Positions 42,878-51,763 of a DNA stretch of 64,000 bases are shown here, one piece after another. This stretch comes from Alphaproteobacteria bacterium HGW-Alphaproteobacteria-1 (GTDB lineage: Bacteria; Pseudomonadota; Alphaproteobacteria; Rhodobacterales; Rhodobacteraceae), in NCBI GenBank assembly GCA_002842985.1, contig PHEQ01000015.1, forward strand, positions 38,449-102,448, in the 5' to 3' direction. A program made the position numbers and the translations under genes. Below the pieces are notes generated by a model. That model made no database searches, was not told the DNA's origin, and saw only the letters and a program-made list of their open reading frames with translations. The first letter of the stretch is position 1, and each line of letters begins with the position of its first letter.

Positions 42878-45800
42878 ATGCGCGCGCTCCTCCTTGTCCC
42901 GCTCCTTCTGAGCCTCCTCGCCGCCCCCCTTGCCGCGCAGCAGGCCGACGAGGACAGCGGCGGCTTTCTCGAGCGGCTTCTGGAAGACAACCTCTCCTCC
43001 GCCGGGCGCGATGTGCGCATCCGCGGCTTTGCCGGGGCGCTCTCGTCGCAGGCCACGATGGCCGAAATGACCATGTCCGACGCCGAAGGCGTTTGGCTAC
43101 GCCTTTCCGGCGTCACCCTCGACTGGTCGCGCGCGGCGCTCCTGCGGGGCCGCGTCGAGGTCAACCGCCTCACGGCGGAGGAAATCGAGATCGCGCGCGC
43201 CCCGCTGCCGGGTCCAGAGATCACGCCCGAGATCGCCGAGGCACGGCCTTTCTCGCTGCCCGAACTCCCCGTCTCGATCAATATCGGCGAGTTGACCGCC
43301 GAGACCGTGATCCTCGGCGCGCCCCTTCTGGGCGAGGAAATCCGCCTCTCGGTCACGGGCGCGCTCGCGCTCGGCTCGGGCGAAGGCAGTGCCACGCTGG
43401 AGGCCCGCCGCCTTGACGGGCGCGGCGCGGTCACGCTTGACGCGGGCTTTGCCAATGCAAGCCGTGTGCTCGCTCTCGATCTGGCGGTGGACGAGGCTCC
43501 GGGTGGGATCGCCGCCACGCTCCTCAACCTGCCCGGCGCGCCCGCACTCTCGCTGAGCATTTCCGGCACCGCCCCGCTCGACGACTACGCCGCCGATATC
43601 CGTCTGGCCACGGATGGCACCGACCGCCTGACCGGCCGTGTCGCCGTGACCGCGCCCGCAGAGGCCGATTCGCGCTTTTCCGCCACGCTTGACGGCGATC
43701 TCACCCCGCTTCTGCCCGCAGAGTTCCGCCCCTTTTTCGGGCCGCAGAGCGCGCTGGTGCTCACCGGCAGCCGCTCCGCCACGGGCCGCACGGAAATCGA
43801 GCGCCTGTCGCTCTCGGCGGCGCAATTCGAGCTTGAGGGCAGCGTCACCCTCGACGCGGCGAACTGGCCGGAACGGTTCGACCTCGCAGGCGAAATCGGC
43901 AATGGCGAAGCGCCTGTGCGCCTGCCTGTGACCGACCCGCCCACAGAGATCACCCGCGCGACCATCACCGCAAGCTATGACGCCGCGCGCGGCGACCGTT
44001 GGCGCGCCGAGGCGATGATTTCGGGCCTCGCGCAGCCCGATCTGCGCCTTGAGACCGCCACCTTGCGCGCGCGAGGCGCGCTCACGCGCACGCCCCCGCG
44101 CGGCGTCACCGCGCTGACGGAAATTTCCCTTCTCGGCCTTGCCCCGACCGACCCGGCCTTGGCACAGGCAACCGGTTCCGCTGTCACCGGCCATGCCACA
44201 CTCGACTGGCGCGAGGATGGCCCGCTCGTGCTGCGCGCCTTCCGCGCCAACGCGGGCGACGCCACGCTGTCCGGCTCCGCCGAATTTGCCGCCCTGTCCA
44301 AGGGTTTCCCGGTCAGGGGCCGTGTGGCCCTCAGCGCCGAGGACCTCGCGCGCTTTGCCCCGCTCTCGGGCCAGCCGCTCGAAGGCCGCGCCAGCGCGGC
44401 AATTGTCGGCTCCGGCTCGCTTCTGGGCGGCGATTTCGACCTCACGATCACCGCCGAGACGGACCGCCTTGCGCTTGGCGTCCCGCAGCTTGACCCGCTC
44501 ATCGCGCCCCCCGGCACGCTTTCGCTTACGGCACGCCGCGACACCACCGGCACCACGCTCGACCGGTTGCACATCGAAAACGCCGAGTTCACCGGCACTG
44601 CCGAGGGCCGCCTTTCGGGCCAGAGCGGCGCACTCAGCATCAGCGCCGCGCTGCGCGATCTCGGCCTTGCAGACCGTCGGCTTGACGGGCCTGCGCGCGT
44701 GGCGGGGGATGTGGGCTGGCAGGCAGGGGGCGATGTGACGCTTTCGGGCCTCAAGGTTACGGCCATGGGGGCCGCGCTCGATCTGACCGGGACGCTGTCG
44801 CCCGAGGCGCCCGGCCTGCCCGTCGCGGGCCGCCTCACGGCAGAGGTGGCCGATCTGTCGCGCTTTGCCGCGCTGACCGGCCAGCCGCTCGAGGGCCGGA
44901 TCGACGCCACGCTTTCCGGGCGCGGCGTGATCGAGACCCAGACCGGCGAGATCGTCCTTGACGCCCGAAGCACCGGCCTCGCTCTCGGGATAGCCCAGCT
45001 TGACCCGCTCATCGCCAGCGCCGGGACGCTCTCGCTCGACGCCGCCCATGACGGCACCACGACCACGCTGCGCGCGCTGAGGCTGGCCTATGACAAGGTA
45101 AGCTTGACCGCCTCCGGCGCGGGCGACATCGCGGCGCAGACCGGCGAGGTGACATTCGATGCGGCCCTTGCGGACCTTGCCCCGCTCGATGCGCGCCTTT
45201 CGGGCGCGGGCAGCGCCAGGGGCACCGTCGCGCGCGACGCCGACGGCACGATTACCCTGACGGCCCTTGAGGCCGAGGCCATGGGCGCGACCCTTGCCGC
45301 CACCGGCACCATCAACCCCGAGACACCCGCCGCCAACGGCACGCTGACCGCGCGCGTGGCCGATCTTGCCCGCTTCAACGCGCTCTCGGGGCAGCGTCTG
45401 CGCGGCAGTCTTGATGTGCAGGCCGAAGGCTCCGGCGACGGCGAGAGCCTGCGTGTGAAAACCACCCTTGCCGGGCGCGACCTTGCCACCGGCATTCCCG
45501 ATCTCGACCGCCTCATCGCCGGTCAGCTTGACCTGAGCGCCGATGCGGGCCGCACGCCCGAGCGCATCGAGATCACCGAGATCCGCCTCGCCACGCCGCA
45601 ACTGACGCTCGATGCGCGCGGCGATGGTGCGGGCGGGCCGGTGACACTCGATGCGCGCCTTGCCGATCTCGGCCTTTTCCTGCCCGAGTTTCCCGGCGCC
45701 CTCGCCGCGCGCGGCACCGCCACGCTCGCGGGTCCCGAGGCGCGCCGCGTGACCCTCGCGCTCGACGCCACCGGGCCGGGCGGGACCACCGCGCGCGTGT

Positions 45801-47116
45801 CGGGCGATGTGCTCGACCATGGCGCACGGCTCGACCTTGCCACCTCGGGCCGCCTGCCGCTTGCCCTCATCAACCGGTTCATCCAGCCCAACGTCCTTTC
45901 GGGCAACGCCGAGTTCGACCTCCGCGCACAGGGCGCGCCCGCCCTGGCTGCGCTCTCGGGGACGGTGCGAACCTCGGGCACGCAGGTCTCGCTCCCCGAT
46001 GCTGGGCTGGCCATCGACGACCTGAGCGGCAGCGCAACGCTCGGCCAATCGCGCGCCATCACCGATGTCACGGCCCGCCTGCGCGACGGCGGCACGGTGC
46101 GCATCACCGGCCCGGTCTCGCTCGTCCCAGATTACGCGGGGGATCTGACCGTGGCACTCCTCGGCACGGTGCTCAGCGACCGGCTGATCTACACCACCAC
46201 GGCCAATGGCGCGGTGACGCTCAACGGCCCTTTGACCGGCGGTGCGCGCATCGGTGGCGAGATCACGCTGGAGGAAACCAATATCCGCATCCCCTCTGGG
46301 CTTGGGCCCGCCTCGGTCTCGCTTCCTGACCTGCGCCATGTCAACGAAAGCGCCGCCTCCCGGCTCACGCGCGAACGCGCGGGCCTGATCAAGGACACAA
46401 CCGCCAGCGCCTCACGCGCCCGCCCCTACCCGCTCGCGCTCACCATCAACGCGCCGGCGCGCATCTTCGTGCGCGGGCGCGGCCTTGACGCCGAGCTTGG
46501 CGGACGGCTGCGCGTCGGTGGCACCTCGGACGATGTCTCGCCTGCGGGCTTTTTCGAACTGCGCCGCGGTCGCCTCGACATTCTCGGTAAACGCCTCACG
46601 CTGACCGAGGGACGCGTGACCATGCAAGGCTCGCTCGATCCGTGGCTGCGCTTCGTGGCCGAGACCGAGATCGACAGCACCGAAGTGCAGGTGATCATCG
46701 AGGGGCTGGCCAGCGCCCCCGAAGTCACCTTCGCCTCAAATCCGGACCTGCCGCAGGAAGAAATCGTTGCGCGGCTCATCTTCGGACGCGGGCTTGACGA
46801 TATCTCGCCGTTGCAGGCGGCGCAGCTGGCCTCGGCGGTGGCCACGCTTTCGGGGGGCGGCGGCGATCTGGTCGGACGGCTGCGCGGCGGGCTGGGGCTG
46901 GCCGATCTCGACGTGAGCCAGACCGCCGATGGCGACACGCAAGTGAGCGCCGGGGCCTATATCTCCGAGAAGGTCTATACCGAGGTGACCGCCGACAGCG
47001 CGGGCAAGCAGCGCATCAACCTCAACCTTGACCTCACCGGCTCGCTTACCGTAAAGGGCGGCGCCTCCAACGATGGCGACAGCGGCATCGGCATCTTCTT
47101 CGAACGCGATTACTGA
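42878..47116 (+). CDS. tamB: TamB, periplasm-spanning translocation/assembly protein
   Basis: 1412-residue AsmA-like bridge protein that joins the inner membrane to TamA and is thought to move lipids or assist barrel assembly. The N terminus is a signal or anchor (LLLVPLLLSLLAAPLAAQQA). The body is a long beta-rich groove of short repeats, including three copies of a segment with the pattern RFAxLSGQPLEGR spaced exactly 170 codons apart. The C-terminal DUF490/TamB domain ends SLTVKGGASNDGDSGIGIFFERDY, with the aromatic last residue that docks to TamA. It starts 1 base after the tamA stop and its end overlaps the convergent small gene by 7 bases. Confidence 0.93.
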   Translation: MRALLLVPLLLSLLAAPLAAQQADEDSGGFLERLLEDNLSSAGRDVRIRGFAGALSSQATMAEMTMSDAEGVWLRLSGVTLDWSRAALLRGRVEVNRLTAEEIEIARAPLPGPEITPEIAEARPFSLPELPVSINIGELTAETVILGAPLLGEEIRLSVTGALALGSGEGSATLEARRLDGRGAVTLDAGFANASRVLALDLAVDEAPGGIAATLLNLPGAPALSLSISGTAPLDDYAADIRLATDGTDRLTGRVAVTAPAEADSRFSATLDGDLTPLLPAEFRPFFGPQSALVLTGSRSATGRTEIERLSLSAAQFELEGSVTLDAANWPERFDLAGEIGNGEAPVRLPVTDPPTEITRATITASYDAARGDRWRAEAMISGLAQPDLRLETATLRARGALTRTPPRGVTALTEISLLGLAPTDPALAQATGSAVTGHATLDWREDGPLVLRAFRANAGDATLSGSAEFAALSKGFPVRGRVALSAEDLARFAPLSGQPLEGRASAAIVGSGSLLGGDFDLTITAETDRLALGVPQLDPLIAPPGTLSLTARRDTTGTTLDRLHIENAEFTGTAEGRLSGQSGALSISAALRDLGLADRRLDGPARVAGDVGWQAGGDVTLSGLKVTAMGAALDLTGTLSPEAPGLPVAGRLTAEVADLSRFAALTGQPLEGRIDATLSGRGVIETQTGEIVLDARSTGLALGIAQLDPLIASAGTLSLDAAHDGTTTTLRALRLAYDKVSLTASGAGDIAAQTGEVTFDAALADLAPLDARLSGAGSARGTVARDADGTITLTALEAEAMGATLAATGTINPETPAANGTLTARVADLARFNALSGQRLRGSLDVQAEGSGDGESLRVKTTLAGRDLATGIPDLDRLIAGQLDLSADAGRTPERIEITEIRLATPQLTLDARGDGAGGPVTLDARLADLGLFLPEFPGALAARGTATLAGPEARRVTLALDATGPGGTTARVSGDVLDHGARLDLATSGRLPLALINRFIQPNVLSGNAEFDLRAQGAPALAALSGTVRTSGTQVSLPDAGLAIDDLSGSATLGQSRAITDVTARLRDGGTVRITGPVSLVPDYAGDLTVALLGTVLSDRLIYTTTANGAVTLNGPLTGGARIGGEITLEETNIRIPSGLGPASVSLPDLRHVNESAASRLTRERAGLIKDTTASASRARPYPLALTINAPARIFVRGRGLDAELGGRLRVGGTSDDVSPAGFFELRRGRLDILGKRLTLTEGRVTMQGSLDPWLRFVAETEIDSTEVQVIIEGLASAPEVTFASNPDLPQEEIVARLIFGRGLDDISPLQAAQLASAVATLSGGGGDLVGRLRGGLGLADLDVSQTADGDTQVSAGAYISEKVYTEVTADSAGKQRINLNLDLTGSLTVKGGASNDGDSGIGIFFERDY
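44351..45370 (+). repeat. 170-codon tandem repeat inside tamB
   Basis: The arginine codon of the motif RFAPLSGQPLEGR lies at 44351, that of RFAALTGQPLEGR at 44861 and that of RFNALSGQRLRGS at 45371. The spacing is exactly 510 bases both times. Other landmarks recur in phase, for example LALGVPQLDPLI, LALGIAQLDPLI and LATGIPDLDRLI. The third unit decays after about 90 residues. This points to past tandem duplication of a structural unit of the TamB groove. Confidence 0.85.
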
Positions 47117-47445
47117 GGATCACCGCTGCGGCCCTTTCCGATCTGCGCGCGCAGGGCCCCGAAATCTTGAAAAGATTTCGGACCGATTTCTTTTGACGAA
47201 ATCGGCGCCGCCCCCGGCGTGAGCCACCGCACCGGCGCGCGGTTGCAGAAGATCACGATCTGCCCCGAGTTCTCCGCCACCTGATAGCCACGCCGACGGA
47301 TCTCGGCCATGAACCGCGCCATGCCGACGAACCGCTCGATATCGCGTGCCTTTCGCCGGATCACACCGCCCTGCTGAACCGCCCTGGAGGTAAAGAGATC
47401 CCGCAACCAGACCTCGGGAGACAGGGGTGAGTTGCGGTTTTGCAT
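47110..47445 (-). CDS. Small protein, 111 residues, unknown; tail encoded by palindromes
   Basis: The first 75 residues look like a genuine small domain: LSPEVWLRDLFTSRAV, GGVIRRKARDIERFVGM, FMAEIRRRGYQVAENSG and QIVIFCNRAPVRWL. Similar short proteins exist in Rhodobacteraceae, sometimes with misleading enzyme names, and I know no function. Residues 81-95 (ISSKEIGPKSFQDF region) are encoded by two adjacent hairpins that look like a palindromic element, so the original stop may have been lost or displaced. The start at 47445 begins the conserved part; the longer frame to 47577 is not supported. It overlaps the end of tamB by 7 bases tail to tail. Confidence 0.65.
   Translation of the reverse strand: MQNRNSPLSPEVWLRDLFTSRAVQQGGVIRRKARDIERFVGMARFMAEIRRRGYQVAENSGQIVIFCNRAPVRWLTPGAAPISSKEIGPKSFQDFGALRAQIGKGRSGDPQ
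47159..47205. repeat. Double palindrome at the end of tamB, read through by the convergent gene
   Basis: Two adjacent perfect hairpins occur: CCGAAATCT-TGAAA-AGATTTCGG (47159-47181, 9-bp stem) and CCGATTTC-TTTTGAC-GAAATCGG (47183-47205, 8-bp stem). The first matches the hairpin at 51731 on the opposite strand apart from a single A/G change per arm. It begins 43 bases past the tamB stop and could end that transcript, but it lies within the reading frame of the convergent 111-residue protein. Confidence 0.75.
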
Positions 47446-47595
47446 GAAGACAGCATGAACGCGAAATCGTGAATTCAAAGTTAATGGAAGTCGGGGAAAT
47501 ACCGGATTTCGACGGCAACACTGATGCGTCGGGAGGGAGCTGCCCATCCCCTCGCTACCCCCGCGCGCCCCCGCCACCGGGCGCGGTATCTCCTC

Positions 47596-48738
47596 CTATC
47601 CCGCCAGCGCCTGTGCCAGATCATCGCGCAGGTCGGCCACATCCTCGATCCCCACCGACAGCCGTATCAGGTTTTCCGGGATGCCGGTATGCGGCTCGAT
47701 GGTGTGGCGATGCTCGACCAGGCTCTCGACCCCGCCCAGCGACGTGGCCCGATGAAACAGCCGCAACCGTCCCACCACCTCAAGTGCGCGTGCCCGGTCG
47801 CCTTTGACCAGAAAGGACATCAGATAACCAAAGCCGCCGGACATTTGCCGCGCGGCCACGTCATGCCCGGCATGACCCGCGAGGCCGGGATAAAGAACCG
47901 CCTCCACCCTGTCATGCGCCTCGAGCCACACCGCCAGCGCCAGCGCGCTCTGGCACATCCGCTCCACCCGCAAGGGCAAGGTCCGCATCCCCCGCATCAA
48001 CAACCACGCCTCGAATGGTCCGACGACGGCGCCCGCGTCATGCCGGTCGGTGGCGATCTCGGTCCACATCGGCAGCGACGGCTCGCGGCACGACAGCGCA
48101 CCAGCCAGCACATCCGAATGACCGTTGAGCGCCTTGGTGGCCGAATGCATCGAGATATCGGCCCCCAGATCAAGCGCGCGCGTGAGCACCGGCGTCGCCG
48201 CCGTGCCATCCACCACCAGCACCGCACCCGCCTTGTGCGCCATGCCCGCCGCCGCCGCGATATCCACGGTCCGCAGCCAGGGGTTCGACGGGGTCTCGAT
48301 CCAGACCATGTCCGCCGAGGACCGGCACGCCTCGGCCAGTGCCCCGGGGTCCGCGGCGTCGATCTCGTCCAGTATGATCGCGCGGCGCACGCAATAGTCG
48401 CGCACCCATTTCAGCGTGCCCCAGTAGATGCCGGTCTGAATCACCACCCGAGCCCCCGATGGCAGCGCCCGGAACACCGACGCCACCGCCGCCATGCCCG
48501 AGGGAAAGAGCAGGCTTGCCGCCGCGCCCTCAAGCTGGCGGATCACCTCTTCGGCCTGTCGGACGGTGGCGTTGTGGTCGCGGCCGTAGACGTTCTCGGG
48601 GCGCATCAGCGCGTAATCCTCGCCGCGCAGATAGGTCGTGGCCAGGCTGATCCCCGGCACCACACCGCCCGTGGCGGTCTCTGTCGCCCCTGCCGCCTGC
48701 GCCGCGATGGTCGCGGGCCTCCAGTTCTCGCCATTCAT
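47596..48738 (-). CDS. Trans-sulfuration-type PLP enzyme (cystathionine gamma-synthase/lyase family)
   Basis: 380-residue enzyme of the Cys/Met-metabolism PLP family. The cofactor lysine is K202 in MHSATKALNGHSDV, the pyridine-nitrogen aspartate is D177 in VVDGTAATPVL (usual relatives have VDNTFATP), and the C terminus has RLSVGIEDVADLRDDL. The family includes cystathionine gamma-synthase, lyases, homocysteine-forming enzymes and methionine gamma-lyase, and I cannot choose among them. It starts 25 bases after the racemase-like pseudogene, on the same strand as anmK, so it probably shares their transcript. Confidence 0.85.
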   Translation of the reverse strand: MNGENWRPATIAAQAAGATETATGGVVPGISLATTYLRGEDYALMRPENVYGRDHNATVRQAEEVIRQLEGAAASLLFPSGMAAVASVFRALPSGARVVIQTGIYWGTLKWVRDYCVRRAIILDEIDAADPGALAEACRSSADMVWIETPSNPWLRTVDIAAAAGMAHKAGAVLVVDGTAATPVLTRALDLGADISMHSATKALNGHSDVLAGALSCREPSLPMWTEIATDRHDAGAVVGPFEAWLLMRGMRTLPLRVERMCQSALALAVWLEAHDRVEAVLYPGLAGHAGHDVAARQMSGGFGYLMSFLVKGDRARALEVVGRLRLFHRATSLGGVESLVEHRHTIEPHTGIPENLIRLSVGIEDVADLRDDLAQALAG

Positions 48739-48762
48739 CTCGTCCCGGTCCTTTTCTTGTTG

Positions 48763-49308
48763 TTATGGAATGGCAAAGAGCCGCCCCGGCCCCCAAGCCT
48801 GCCGCCCGCGCGCCCGCCCCCGCCAGCCGCAGCATGCGCCAGAACAATGCCTGGTTGGAACTGATCACCGGACGCCCCAGCATCGTCTCGCCCGCGTCGA
48901 TGATAGCCATGCTGCGCAGATTGGTGCAACTGGCAAAGACCGCCTCGACACCCGCCTCGCGCCCGATCTCCGCGATCGCCGCCAGCATGGCCGCCTTGGG
49001 ACTGCGCTGCGGCCACGCGGGCCACCATCTCGGCGGGCCCGATCACCGTCGCCCCCGAGGTGCCGCCATAACCCACCGCGCGCAGCCCCGGTGGCAGCAG
49101 CGCCGCCGTGCGCGCCAAAGTCAGGCACCATCCGGCCCAGATCCTCGGGCGTGACGTGACCGCGCGCCGGAATGCGCGTGTGCAGCACATGGGCCGGGCG
49201 TCCGGCAAGGACCGTCCGCGCCTCCCGTTCCAGCCCGGTATCGGTGCTCAGAACGATCAACCCGAGTTGCAACCCCTCCCCCGGCCCGTCGTCAAGCTCG
49301 ATCGCCAT
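48763..49308 (-). pseudogene. Asp/Glu racemase / maleate isomerase-like pseudogene
   Basis: Fragments of one racemase-superfamily protein occur in successive reading frames. From the ATG at 49308, frame one gives [20 protein letters not shown] to GRMVPDF. Near 49118 the match jumps one base to ARTAALLPPGLRAVGYGG and TSGATVIGPAEMVARVA. Near 49005 it jumps again to KAAMLAAIAEIGREAGVEAV, FASCTNLRSMAIIDAGETML and SNQALFWRMLRLAG, and the 60 or so residues that relatives carry between these blocks are missing. A last shift near 48795 would restore GRLFAIP and a TAA at 48763. The key cysteine pair sites (GGTSGAT in place of CTSG, and SCTN) are partly changed. The gene overlaps the end of anmK by 17 bases. 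Confidence 0.8.
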
Positions 49309-50413
49309 GGCGCGCGCCCTCCGTCCGGCTGATGATCCCACCCGACACCGCCGCGCGCACCCCTGTCGTGCCGGGACAGGAGGTCGGCAGTCCCCGCGCC
49401 ACCCGCACCGCGAGATGGGCGAAGGCCTGCGCCTCGAGCATGTCGCCATCAAGCCCCACATCCTCTACCGGTGCCACCGGGCAATCGAGCGCCGCGCCCA
49501 GCATCGCCATCATCACCGGGTTCCTGCGCCCGCCGCCGCAGACCAGCACCCGCTCGGGCGGCTCTGGACAGTGCTCCATGCCGCGCATCACCGCCGAGGC
49601 CGCCATCGCCGTCAGCGTCGCCGCCGCATCCGCATCGCTCAATTCCCCCACCAGCGCGATCATCTCGGCAAACGCATCGCGGTCAAGCGATTTGGGCGGC
49701 ATTCGCGCAAAATACGGCTCGTCCAGAAACAGCTCCAGCGCACCCTGCGCCACCCGGCCCCGTCGCGCCAGCGCGCCGTCGCGGTCATACCTCTCGCCGC
49801 GCCGCGCGCGCATCAGATCGTTGATCGGCGCATTGGCCGGCCCCGTGTCGAAGGCAAGCAGCGCGCCCTCATCCTCGGGCCGTGCGCGGCGCGGATCAAC
49901 CCATGTCAGGTTGCCGACGCCGCCCAGATTGAGAAAGGCAAGCGGTCGTGTGGCCCCGATCCACCGCGCACAGGCGAAATGGTAAAACGGCGCCAAGGGC
50001 GCGCCCTCGCCCCCCAACCGCACATCGGCGCTGCGGAAATCCCAGACCACCGGCAGGTCAAGCGCCGCCGCCAGCCGTGCGCCATCCCCGGCCTGGTGCG
50101 TGCCGCGCCCCTGCGGCTCATGCGCCAGCGTCTGGCCGTGAAACCCCACCAACGCCGCGCCCGTCATACCGCGCAGCACCTCGATATGCGCGGCCTCCAC
50201 CACCGCCGCCGCGCGGGCCACCTCGGGCGCGCCGGGCCAATGCCCGCGCGCGGCATGCAAGATCTCCGCCTCCTCGGGCGCGTAGGCGCGATAGGCAGTC
50301 GGACCAAAGTCGAATATCTCATGACCATCGGTCTCGATCATGGCCGCGTCCACCCCGTCCAGGGACGTGCCCGACATGGCCCCAAGCGCCCAGAGCCTGC
50401 CCACCTTCAACAT
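49292..50413 (-). CDS. anmK: Anhydro-N-acetylmuramic acid kinase
   Basis: 373-residue sugar kinase that phosphorylates and opens 1,6-anhydro-MurNAc from cell-wall turnover, giving MurNAc-6-phosphate. Family features are the ATP loop [15 protein letters not shown] near residue 11, [40 protein letters not shown] and [15 protein letters not shown]. The start at 50413 gives a normal length; the much longer frame on this strand runs through tyrS in the antisense direction. It is divergent from tyrS across 63 bases. Confidence 0.93.
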   Translation of the reverse strand: MLKVGRLWALGAMSGTSLDGVDAAMIETDGHEIFDFGPTAYRAYAPEEAEILHAARGHWPGAPEVARAAAVVEAAHIEVLRGMTGAALVGFHGQTLAHEPQGRGTHQAGDGARLAAALDLPVVWDFRSADVRLGGEGAPLAPFYHFACARWIGATRPLAFLNLGGVGNLTWVDPRRARPEDEGALLAFDTGPANAPINDLMRARRGERYDRDGALARRGRVAQGALELFLDEPYFARMPPKSLDRDAFAEMIALVGELSDADAAATLTAMAASAVMRGMEHCPEPPERVLVCGGGRRNPVMMAMLGAALDCPVAPVEDVGLDGDMLEAQAFAHLAVRVARGLPTSCPGTTGVRAAVSGGIISRTEGARHGDRA

Positions 50414-50476
50414 GGCCTTTTCCTTCGCCCCACGACTGCCTATACATGCCGCGCAATCGCAGACAGGACAAGCACC

Positions 50477-51730
50477 ATGACCTATCGACCGAAATCGGAT
50501 TTCCTGCATATCATGCAGGCGCGCGGCTATCTTGCCGATTGCACCGATCTCGAAGGTCTCGACACGGCGCTGCGCACGGGCATGGTGACGGCCTATATCG
50601 GCTACGACGCCACGGCAAAATCTTTGCATGTCGGGCATCTGCTCAACATCATGATGCTGCGGTGGCTGCAAAAGACCGGGCATCGCCCGATCACCCTGAT
50701 GGGCGGCGGCACCACCAAGGTGGGCGATCCCTCGTTCCGATCGGATGAACGCCCGCTGCTCTCGCCCGCGCAAATCGACGATAATATCGCCGGAATGAAC
50801 CGCGTCTTTGCCCGCTACCTCGCCTATGGCGACGGACCGCAAGAGGCGATGATGCTCAACAACGCCGAATGGCTCGACGGGCTCAACTACCTCGATTTCC
50901 TGCGCGATATCGGCCGGCATTTCTCGGTCAACCGGATGCTGTCCTTTGAATCGGTCAAGTCGCGCCTCGACCGCGAGCAATCGCTGTCGTTCCTCGAATT
51001 CAACTACATGATCCTGCAAGCCTATGATTTTCTCGAACTGAACCGCCGTCATGGCTGCGTCCTGCAGATGGGCGGCTCGGATCAATGGGGCAATATCATC
51101 AACGGCATCGACCTGACGCGCCGCGTGCTCGACGCCGAGGTTTACGGGCTGACCTCGCCCTTGCTGACCACATCGGACGGGCGAAAGATGGGCAAATCGG
51201 CAGGCGGCGCTGTCTGGCTTTCGGCGGACATGCTGTCGCCTTACGAATTCTGGCAGTTCTGGCGCAACACCACCGACGCCGACACCGGGCGCTTCCTCAA
51301 ACTCTACACCGAATTGCCGATCGAGGACTGCGAGCGCCTTGGCGCTTTGGCAGGCTCCGACATCAACGCCGCCAAGATCATTCTCGCCAACGAGGTCACA
51401 ACCCTCCTGCACGGGGCCGAGGCGGCAGCGGCGGCCGAGGCCACCGCACGCGAGGTGTTCGAACATGGCGGCGTGGGCGATGACCTCCCCACCGTAGAGA
51501 TCACACCCGACGAGCTCGCGGCCGGCCTGTCCATCGTGCAACTCATCGTGCGCGCGGGGCTGGCCAAATCCGGCAAGGAAGCCAGGCGCCTGATCGCCGA
51601 GAACGGCGCGCGCCTCGATGATGCCCCGCTCACCGATGCGGGGCTTGTCCTCGACGCCGCAGCACTCGCCACACCGATCAAGCTTTCGGCGGGCAAGAAG
51701 CGGCACGCGCTTGTGAAGCGCGCCGAGTGA
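50477..51730 (+). CDS. tyrS: Tyrosyl-tRNA synthetase
   Basis: 417-residue class I synthetase charging tRNA-Tyr. The HIGH-type motif is in [14 protein letters not shown] (about residue 48), the tyrosine pocket in [10 protein letters not shown] and [11 protein letters not shown], and the KMSKS-type loop is [12 protein letters not shown]-terminal S4-like RNA-binding domain ([22 protein letters not shown]) ends the protein. The ATG at 50477 begins the conserved part. A hairpin follows its stop immediately. Confidence 0.97.
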   Translation: MTYRPKSDFLHIMQARGYLADCTDLEGLDTALRTGMVTAYIGYDATAKSLHVGHLLNIMMLRWLQKTGHRPITLMGGGTTKVGDPSFRSDERPLLSPAQIDDNIAGMNRVFARYLAYGDGPQEAMMLNNAEWLDGLNYLDFLRDIGRHFSVNRMLSFESVKSRLDREQSLSFLEFNYMILQAYDFLELNRRHGCVLQMGGSDQWGNIINGIDLTRRVLDAEVYGLTSPLLTTSDGRKMGKSAGGAVWLSADMLSPYEFWQFWRNTTDADTGRFLKLYTELPIEDCERLGALAGSDINAAKIILANEVTTLLHGAEAAAAAEATAREVFEHGGVGDDLPTVEITPDELAAGLSIVQLIVRAGLAKSGKEARRLIAENGARLDDAPLTDAGLVLDAAALATPIKLSAGKKRHALVKRAE

Positions 51731-51755
51731 TCCGAAGTCTTTTCAAGACTTCGGA
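51731..51755. terminator. Hairpin between convergent tyrS and aroB, same sequence family as 47159
   Basis: TCCGAAGTCTT-TTC-AAGACTTCGGA forms a perfect 11-bp stem beginning at the base after the tyrS stop codon. It lies in the 33-base gap between convergent tyrS and aroB and could stop transcription both ways. The reverse complement reads GTCCGAAGTCTTGAAAAGACTTCGG, nearly the same as the first hairpin at 47159, which suggests a dispersed element. Confidence 0.7.
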
Positions 51756-51763
51756 CCCGCCGT

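Noticed and set aside
43097..46339. 1080-codon minus-strand frame opposite tamB
   Set aside because: Antisense shadow of tamB; the apparent repeats in it only reflect the real 170-codon repeat on the plus strand.
49085..49160. Programmed frameshift in the racemase-like gene
   Set aside because: There is no slippery run or stimulatory structure at the break, and a second break plus a missing central block make decay the simpler explanation.
49172..50476. N-terminal extension of tyrS to 852 codons
   Set aside because: TyrS has a standard start at 50477; the upstream part is the antisense of anmK.
50414..51706. N-terminal extension of anmK across tyrS, as one 804-codon frame
   Set aside because: The conserved AnmK sequence begins at 50413, and the extension is the antisense of tyrS.
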